From an uncultured Collinsella sp. (GTDB lineage: Bacteria; Actinomycetota; Coriobacteriia; Coriobacteriales; Coriobacteriaceae): 42,880 bases of DNA. The notes beneath the pieces were generated by a model that searched no databases, was not told the DNA's origin, and was given only the letters and a program-made list of their open reading frames with translations. Below, piece after piece: positions 39,041 to 42,880 of this stretch (positions are counted from its first letter, which is position 1; every line of letters begins with the position of its first letter). The position numbers and the translations under genes were made by a program. The stretch spans positions 1 to 42,880 of the forward strand of contig CAAFZX010000023.1 in NCBI GenBank assembly GCA_900767675.1, written 5' to 3'.

Positions 39041-39382
39041 TCTTAAGGTTCCATCGTATTCGACCATGGCCGGATGCTTCGATAAACGATCGGCGGCCGT
39101 CTTATAGACTTCGGAGCGGTCGCGCCGACCTATTGCAACGATCTCGGCAATCTCAACCGTTCCGTCCTCTCGGATTCGAAATACCATTCGGAGTCCCGCC
39201 TTTCGCCATTTGATCTTTTTACAGCCGGCAAGCTCACCGTGAAGCGGCGTTCCGATTTCATCGGCGCGCGTCTTTAATTTCGCCACTGCAATGCGGACGA
39301 GTCTTCGCTGAGAACCATCTAGTTTTTGATATTCCTTCTCGACGTCTCGATTCAAAAAGCCGACGACAAAATGCCCGCTCAT
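39038..39382 (-). CDS. RelE/ParE family toxin
   Basis: The 114-residue protein has the RelE-fold arrangement: VEKEYQKLDGSQRRLVRIAV (helices), LAGCKKIKWRKAGLRMVFRI (core strands with basic residues) and VEIAEIVAIGRRDRSEVY at the end. Such toxins are usually ribosome-dependent mRNA nucleases. It overlaps the antitoxin gene by 4 nt (ATGA), and its stop codon touches the dapH terminator. The antitoxin precedes it, the usual order. Confidence 0.85.
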   Translation of the reverse strand: MSGHFVVGFLNRDVEKEYQKLDGSQRRLVRIAVAKLKTRADEIGTPLHGELAGCKKIKWRKAGLRMVFRIREDGTVEIAEIVAIGRRDRSEVYKTAADRLSKHPAMVEYDGTLR

Positions 39383-39729
39383 TCGAAAAGATCCTCATCC
39401 GAAATCGCGTCGGAGTCCATCGATTCGAACTCCACGAGCTCCTCAGGAGTCAGGGCATCTTCAAACGGAATAAACTCATGCGGTCCGTTTTCGATTCGAT
39501 CCGCTGCAATGCGATCAAGCTCAAGTTCACGAAGGTACTGCAGGGCGCCGTACATCTCCTCATAGGCGGCGTAGTCGATAATCACGGTATCGATGTCGTT
39601 ATGATCGGCGATAAACTGCGGCGCGCGCTTAGCACGCTTGCGAACGGCAGACAAGGACTTGCTCGCTTCGGTAGCAGAAACTACCTGATCCTTTGTAAAC
39701 ACCGGCTTTTCCAGAACAAGTGGGGACAT
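39379..39729 (-). CDS. antitoxin of the RelE-type module (Phd/YefM-like)
   Basis: The 116-residue protein starts at ATG 39729 after GGAGGTAC. Its N-terminal part (FTKDQVVSATEASKSLSAVR) resembles Phd/YefM DNA-binding domains. The C-terminus is strongly acidic (DALTPEELVEFESMDSD), fitting a toxin-binding tail. It should bind the toxin and repress the module through the palindrome just upstream. The frame is open far upstream, through the operator and into the neighbour, but that part is not coding. Confidence 0.82.
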   Translation of the reverse strand: MSPLVLEKPVFTKDQVVSATEASKSLSAVRKRAKRAPQFIADHNDIDTVIIDYAAYEEMYGALQYLRELELDRIAADRIENGPHEFIPFEDALTPEELVEFESMDSDAISDEDLFE

Positions 39730-39749
39730 TTGTACCTCCGAAAAAAAAT

Positions 39750-39795
39750 AATCTGGATTATATTTCAAAGTATACTTCAAAATATAATCCAGATT
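39750..39795 (-). promoter_or_regulatory. nested palindromic operator of the antitoxin gene
   Basis: AATCTGGATTATATTT (39750-39765) and AAATATAATCCAGATT (39780-39795) are perfect 16-bp complements; between them AAGTATACTT (39768-39777) is itself a perfect palindrome. This makes three symmetric elements in 46 bp, 21 nt before the start codon, including TATAAT-like hexamers. It is the probable autoregulatory site of the antitoxin-toxin complex. Confidence 0.75.
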
Positions 39796-39817
39796 TTTCT
39801 TCGAAAGAAAGTATTGC

Positions 39818-40822
39818 TTATCGATTCTCGATGCTACCGATGTTCTTGAGCTCGATGGAGATGAGGCCGTTGGGCTCGTTGACGAACTCGATGTACTCGG
39901 AGTTCGAGCCCATCTCGGCCGGGAAGCTGATCTCGATACCCGTATCGGTTCGAATCTTGTGATTGCGCACGGCCGCACGCTCGACCTGTTTACGCTCCAC
40001 GGGCACGCGCTCAGGCACCTTCTCTTCGGTCAGTGCCGCACGAACGCTCTCTTTGATGACCGGCTCGTCTTCAAAAACCTCGTCGACGATATCCCAGGGC
40101 GGCAGCTCCTCGTCGTCTTCGACCTTCTCGGCAACAGCGGCTTTGACCTTGGCGAGCGCCACGGCCGTGTTGGCGCCGTGCTCTTCGGCGACCTCCTCGA
40201 CCACACGCGTCACGGTGTCGATAATCTCCTTGCCCGACACGCCCGTATCGCACTGCAGCAAGCCGTCAGGAATAAGCATACGGTCCTCGCCGGCGATCTT
40301 GCGCTTTTTGTCCACGTAGCCGATCTCCATGGTGCTCGCGCGCACAATAGCGTAGCTCGGCACCTTTTGGGAAGGGTTCGGCAGAATAGCGTAGTGGCGT
40401 GCGATGTCGTTGCGCACCTCGCCCTCCTCGCGGCCCACCTCGTGCATAAAGGCCTGTTTGGAGCCCAACAGCATCACGGCAAACCAGCGAGCATCCTCAT
40501 CATCGTCAAAGTCCGCCACGAGCACGTCGGTGGACTCGGCCTTTTCGGCCTTGGTGAGCTCGGAGGAGATGAACTCCGCAATCTGCTGCGACAGATCCAC
40601 AAACTCGCGCTCGCCAAAGAAATAACCTTTGAGCTCGCCGCCGAATGCAGAGTTCTCGGCAAACGTGGCACGCTTGTTGTCGGCCGAAGTTCGGGCACGA
40701 CGCAGATGCGTGGTCACAAAGTTGCGCACGGTACGGCTCTCGATATCGAGCTCGCGCTGGCTCATGACGTTGACGGCCGAGTCAAAGTCCAGGATATGTA
40801 GAATCGCATGGTTGATTTTCAT
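39818..40822 (-). CDS. nucleoid-associated protein (NdpA/YejK-like)
   Basis: The 334-residue protein begins MKINHAILHILDFDSAVNVM, the signature start of the 37-kDa nucleoid-associated family. It goes on with the region ESTDVLVADFDDDEDARWFA, then a middle part DNDIARHYAILPNPSQKVPS and a C-terminal acidic stretch (KVEDDEELPPWDIVDEVFED). Proteins of this family associate with the nucleoid; the mechanism is poorly known. ATG 40822 gives the normal family start, with GGAA about 8 nt upstream. It is a single-gene unit between the toxin module and a palindromic repeat. Confidence 0.82.
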   Translation of the reverse strand: MKINHAILHILDFDSAVNVMSQRELDIESRTVRNFVTTHLRRARTSADNKRATFAENSAFGGELKGYFFGEREFVDLSQQIAEFISSELTKAEKAESTDVLVADFDDDEDARWFAVMLLGSKQAFMHEVGREEGEVRNDIARHYAILPNPSQKVPSYAIVRASTMEIGYVDKKRKIAGEDRMLIPDGLLQCDTGVSGKEIIDTVTRVVEEVAEEHGANTAVALAKVKAAVAEKVEDDEELPPWDIVDEVFEDEPVIKESVRAALTEEKVPERVPVERKQVERAAVRNHKIRTDTGIEISFPAEMGSNSEYIEFVNEPNGLISIELKNIGSIENR

Positions 40823-40897
40823 ATACGGCATTCCGTTCTAGATCGAATTGAGCACGAATCAGTATAGCGGTCGAGCCCACCCCAAGCGCATCGAAGA

Positions 40898-40964
40898 TTG
40901 GTGCAAGGGGGTCAGGTTACTTTGCACCAACATGGTGCAGACAAACCTGTCCCCATTGCACCAA
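40898..40964. repeat. inverted pair of GGGGWCAGGTT hairpin units (left of DUF2974 gene)
   Basis: Arms 40898-40929 and 40933-40964 are complementary at 27 of 32 positions. Each arm is itself a hairpin unit with stem TTGGTGCA/TGCACCAA and a loop with GGGGTCAGGTT (left) or AACCTGTCCCC (right). It ends 3 nt from the stop codon of the DUF2974-like gene. Confidence 0.82.
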
Positions 40965-40967
40965 TGG

Positions 40968-42128
40968 CTAGTGTAGGAGCTCCGACTGCCATGCTTCGAG
41001 CTGCTCGGCCAAGCTCTTGCCAGCGGCGGGAACGTTGAGTTCGGGGCGCTTGGGCAGCAACGCGCACTTAAGAATTGCCACGATCGTCTGCGAAATAAAG
41101 CGGCGCGTATCCTTGTCGAAATCTTGCGCAGCCTGAAGCATCACCGGCAGGCTCTCGCGCAGATTCCCTGCGATATCTGCGAACCGTTCGGCACCCGTAG
41201 CCTCAAACACGGAAAACAGCGCGTCCACAAAGCGTTCGCGTTCGGCAGGCTCGACTGCGAGCAACATCTCACGAATAGAGCTGTCGACGTATCGTGCGCC
41301 GGCAGACAAGCGCTCGCAATACACAAAGTCGCAGCCGTCGACGACCCAACTAAAGGGATTGTGCTGCAGCAGGCTGAACTCGGTGCTCTCGACAATGGCG
41401 TAATCTTCCTGCGTCTCGAACATCATGCCGAATATCGACGACTGGGGCAGCGTCTTGTCGATGCGACCGGACAGGCCCGCAAAGGCGTCACCGCTCAGGA
41501 ACTCCTCGACAAAGCCGGGGCCATCATGGGAGAAGGCCCGCTCGATCCGGTCGCCAGCAGCGTCAGAGCACATCGCCGCGCCATACACCGCCAAGTTGCC
41601 GCCCTTGGAATGGCCTCCGCACAAGAGCGGCCCGTCTATTGCGGCCGCCGCCTCGTCCACGTAGCGTGCCGCAGATTCCTGAGAGGGCACGGGGCACCGG
41701 AACGCCATGTTAAAGTCCTCTTTCCAGCCCACGATCGTACTGTCGGTCCCTCGGAAGGAAAGGTAGCTAAATCCTGCCGGAAAGCGGAACGTCATGGCTG
41801 CAAACTGCTCCGTCGCCGTCACGTCGTTCACGGCACGATAGCCGCAAACGTGCACGCCACGGTAGCGAGGACTTGACGCCACGGCCTCTAACAAGGCCCT
41901 GCTCCCCTCCGGGTCCCACAGGTCGTCAATCATGTCCCGGTAGCACTCGGCGCGCAGCAGCTCGCGTACGTCCAGCCCCAGCCAGCCGGCAAGCTCCGGC
42001 ATATCCCCCGGCAAGCGCAAATACGACAGCCATGCAAACACCAGGCTGTCCACCGCGCAGAACGTCCGCTCCTCAAACGAATCAAACGCCGTCTGGGCAT
42101 ACGTCAAAAAGTTAGGCGATTCCGACAT
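40968..42128 (-). CDS. DUF2974 (Mbeg1-like) alpha/beta hydrolase
   Basis: The 386-residue protein has a lipase-like nucleophilic elbow LLCGGHSKGGNLAVYGA (Ser of GHSKG) and the earlier strand FSYLSFRGTDSTIVGWKEDF, both typical of Mbeg1-like hydrolases. Later Asp and His (ERAFSHDGPGF) fit the catalytic set. There is no signal peptide. The substrate is unknown; relatives are often called lipases. ATG 42128 follows GGGAGAG; the frame is open to 42176 inside the flanking repeat, which is not coding. Two near-matching palindromic repeats bracket the gene. Confidence 0.8.
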   Translation of the reverse strand: MSESPNFLTYAQTAFDSFEERTFCAVDSLVFAWLSYLRLPGDMPELAGWLGLDVRELLRAECYRDMIDDLWDPEGSRALLEAVASSPRYRGVHVCGYRAVNDVTATEQFAAMTFRFPAGFSYLSFRGTDSTIVGWKEDFNMAFRCPVPSQESAARYVDEAAAAIDGPLLCGGHSKGGNLAVYGAAMCSDAAGDRIERAFSHDGPGFVEEFLSGDAFAGLSGRIDKTLPQSSIFGMMFETQEDYAIVESTEFSLLQHNPFSWVVDGCDFVYCERLSAGARYVDSSIREMLLAVEPAERERFVDALFSVFEATGAERFADIAGNLRESLPVMLQAAQDFDKDTRRFISQTIVAILKCALLPKRPELNVPAAGKSLAEQLEAWQSELLH

Positions 42129-42145
42129 GGCTCTCCCATCAACAA

Positions 42146-42219
42146 TGGTGCAGGGGGTCAGGTTTGTTTGCACCAATCGCGCCCTTTTTGGTGCAAACTA
42201 ACCTGACCCCAATGCACCA
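42146..42219. repeat. inverted pair of GGGGWCAGGTT hairpin units (right of DUF2974 gene)
   Basis: Unit 42146-42176 (TGGTGCA, GGGGTCAGGTT, TGCACCA) faces unit 42188-42219 (TTGGTGCA, AACCTGACCCC, TGCACCA) across 11 nt. The whole has the same stem and loop sequence as the repeat at 40898. It lies 18 nt before the DUF2974 start codon, so it may contain its promoter region. Confidence 0.82.
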
Positions 42220-42221
42220 AA

Positions 42222-42253
42222 AAAGGCGCCCGGGCCGTGGGGCCTGGACGCCT
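42222..42253 (-). terminator. terminator of the L-lactate dehydrogenase gene
   Basis: AAGGCG, CC and GGCC (42223-42236) pair with GGCC, GG and CGCCTT (42241-42253), with two mismatched positions. On the minus strand the stem is followed by TTTTTTGG. It lies 32 nt past the ldh stop. Confidence 0.75.
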
Positions 42254-42284
42254 TCATTGTAGCCTGCTAGCAAACGAGCTGGAT

Positions 42285-42880
42285 TTAGCAGGAGAAATCG
42301 ACGCTGTCGATGATGTCCTTGAGGGCCTTGGCAGAAGCGGTGAGCTCGCTCTGCTCGGACTCGTTCAGCGGCACGGGGACGCGGCAGACGACGCCGTCGC
42401 GACCGACGACCGTCGGCATGGAGATGGCCAGATCGGACAGGCCATACTCGCCCACCATGAGCGAAGAGACCGGCAAAACGGTCTGCTCATCACGCATGAC
42501 GGCAGTGCAGATGCGCTTGACAGCCATGGCGACGCCGTAGTAGGTAGCGTGCTTCTTCTCGATGATGGTGTAGGCGGAGTTCTTGACGTCCTCGGCGATA
42601 CGCTTCTCGGCGGCTTCGTGCTCCAGGTGGCCGTGAAGCTCGCAGAAGGTGCTCAGCGGAACGCCGGCAACCTGAGCGCTGGACCAAGCGACAAACTCGG
42701 AGTCACCGTGCTCACCCATGACATAAGCCTGGACATCGCGCGGGTCGACCTCGACATGAGCACCAAGCATCTGCTGCAGGCGGCCAGTGTCGAGCACGGT
42801 GCCGGAACCGATGACGTGGCCCTCGGGCAGGCCGGACATCTTGATGGCGGCGTAGGTCAGAACATCGACCGGGTTGGAGA
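42285..42880 (-). CDS. ldh: L-lactate dehydrogenase, C-terminal part (cut by window edge)
   Basis: Reading leftwards from the window end, the frame enters as SNPVDVLTYAAIKMSGLPEG, the strongly conserved LDH/MDH segment, and continues GSGTVLDTGRLQQML. Catalytic His is in YVMGEHGDSEFVAWS. The C-terminal domain follows with YGVAMAVKRICTAVMRDEQT and ends DSVDFSC. LDH reduces pyruvate to L-lactate with NADH, closing the fermentation. The N-terminal NAD-binding half lies outside the window. Malate dehydrogenase is less likely given GEHGDSE and overall match. Confidence 0.92.
   Translation of the reverse strand, partial: SNPVDVLTYAAIKMSGLPEGHVIGSGTVLDTGRLQQMLGAHVEVDPRDVQAYVMGEHGDSEFVAWSSAQVAGVPLSTFCELHGHLEHEAAEKRIAEDVKNSAYTIIEKKHATYYGVAMAVKRICTAVMRDEQTVLPVSSLMVGEYGLSDLAISMPTVVGRDGVVCRVPVPLNESEQSELTASAKALKDIIDSVDFSC

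Noticed and set aside
1..42880. CRISPR array, tRNA or rRNA genes, prophage or transposase genes
   Set aside because: No regularly spaced repeats, no cloverleaf or rRNA sequence, and no phage or transposase-like protein could be recognised in the window.

Overview
The window looks like a chromosomal segment from a Gram-positive, GC-rich, fermentative actinobacterium of the Coriobacteriia, most like Collinsella. This rests on gene content: the start of an arginine deiminase gene, a phosphotransacetylase with two acetate kinases, L-lactate dehydrogenase, lysine synthesis through an N-acetyltransferase, a D-aspartate ligase for peptidoglycan bridges, and an ECF-type transporter. It is an inference from protein families; no marker gene was compared. 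No rRNA, tRNA, CRISPR array, prophage or transposase gene was seen.

Layout. 1-95 holds the start of arcA (minus). 648-6813 is a plus-strand block: polyphosphate kinase, a TrmA/RlmD-type rRNA methyltransferase, a DJ-1/PfpI protein overlapping a Maf pyrophosphatase, and a P1-family peptidase. 7186-9412 (minus) is a glycosyltransferase plus UDP-galactopyranose mutase pair. 9644-13494 is the acetate branch: pta (plus) facing two tandem ackA genes (minus). 13642-17805 (minus) carries HIT, xseB, xseA, a membrane zinc peptidase and an RNase D-like nuclease. 17904-21034 (plus) carries a lipid kinase, a 30-residue membrane peptide and an exported C69 hydrolase.

21123-25397 is the most striking unit. 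A 22-residue leader peptide with three consecutive Trp codons and an intrinsic terminator precede two TrpP-like membrane proteins, a double ABC ATPase and an EcfT subunit. It reads as a tryptophan-attenuated ECF transporter. 25522-27609 (minus) is an aspartate/glutamate racemase plus a D-aspartate ligase-like ATP-grasp enzyme. 27831-29830 (plus) is a MOSC protein and a secreted coiled-coil/lysozyme-like wall enzyme. 29884-32875 (minus) is a Ser/Thr kinase with membrane tail, a frameshifted HTH partner, a DUF4352-like lipoprotein and a small membrane protein. 32900-33494 is a HigBA module.

33597-38965 is the lysine locus: a divergent M20 deacetylase candidate, a lysine riboswitch, an in-frame lysA-dapA fusion, dapB and dapH. 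39038-39795 is a second toxin-antitoxin module with a nested palindromic operator. A nucleoid-associated protein, a DUF2974-like hydrolase bracketed by two matching palindromic repeats, and the 3' part of ldh (minus) close the window.

Two families of palindromic sequence recur between genes. One is a 100-127 bp nested palindrome (6826, 7044, 10640, 22024); two of these share a core that differs only by compensatory base pairs. The other is a hairpin unit of about 31-33 nt with a constant GGGGWCAGGTT loop and locus-specific stems (25482, 40898, 42146).
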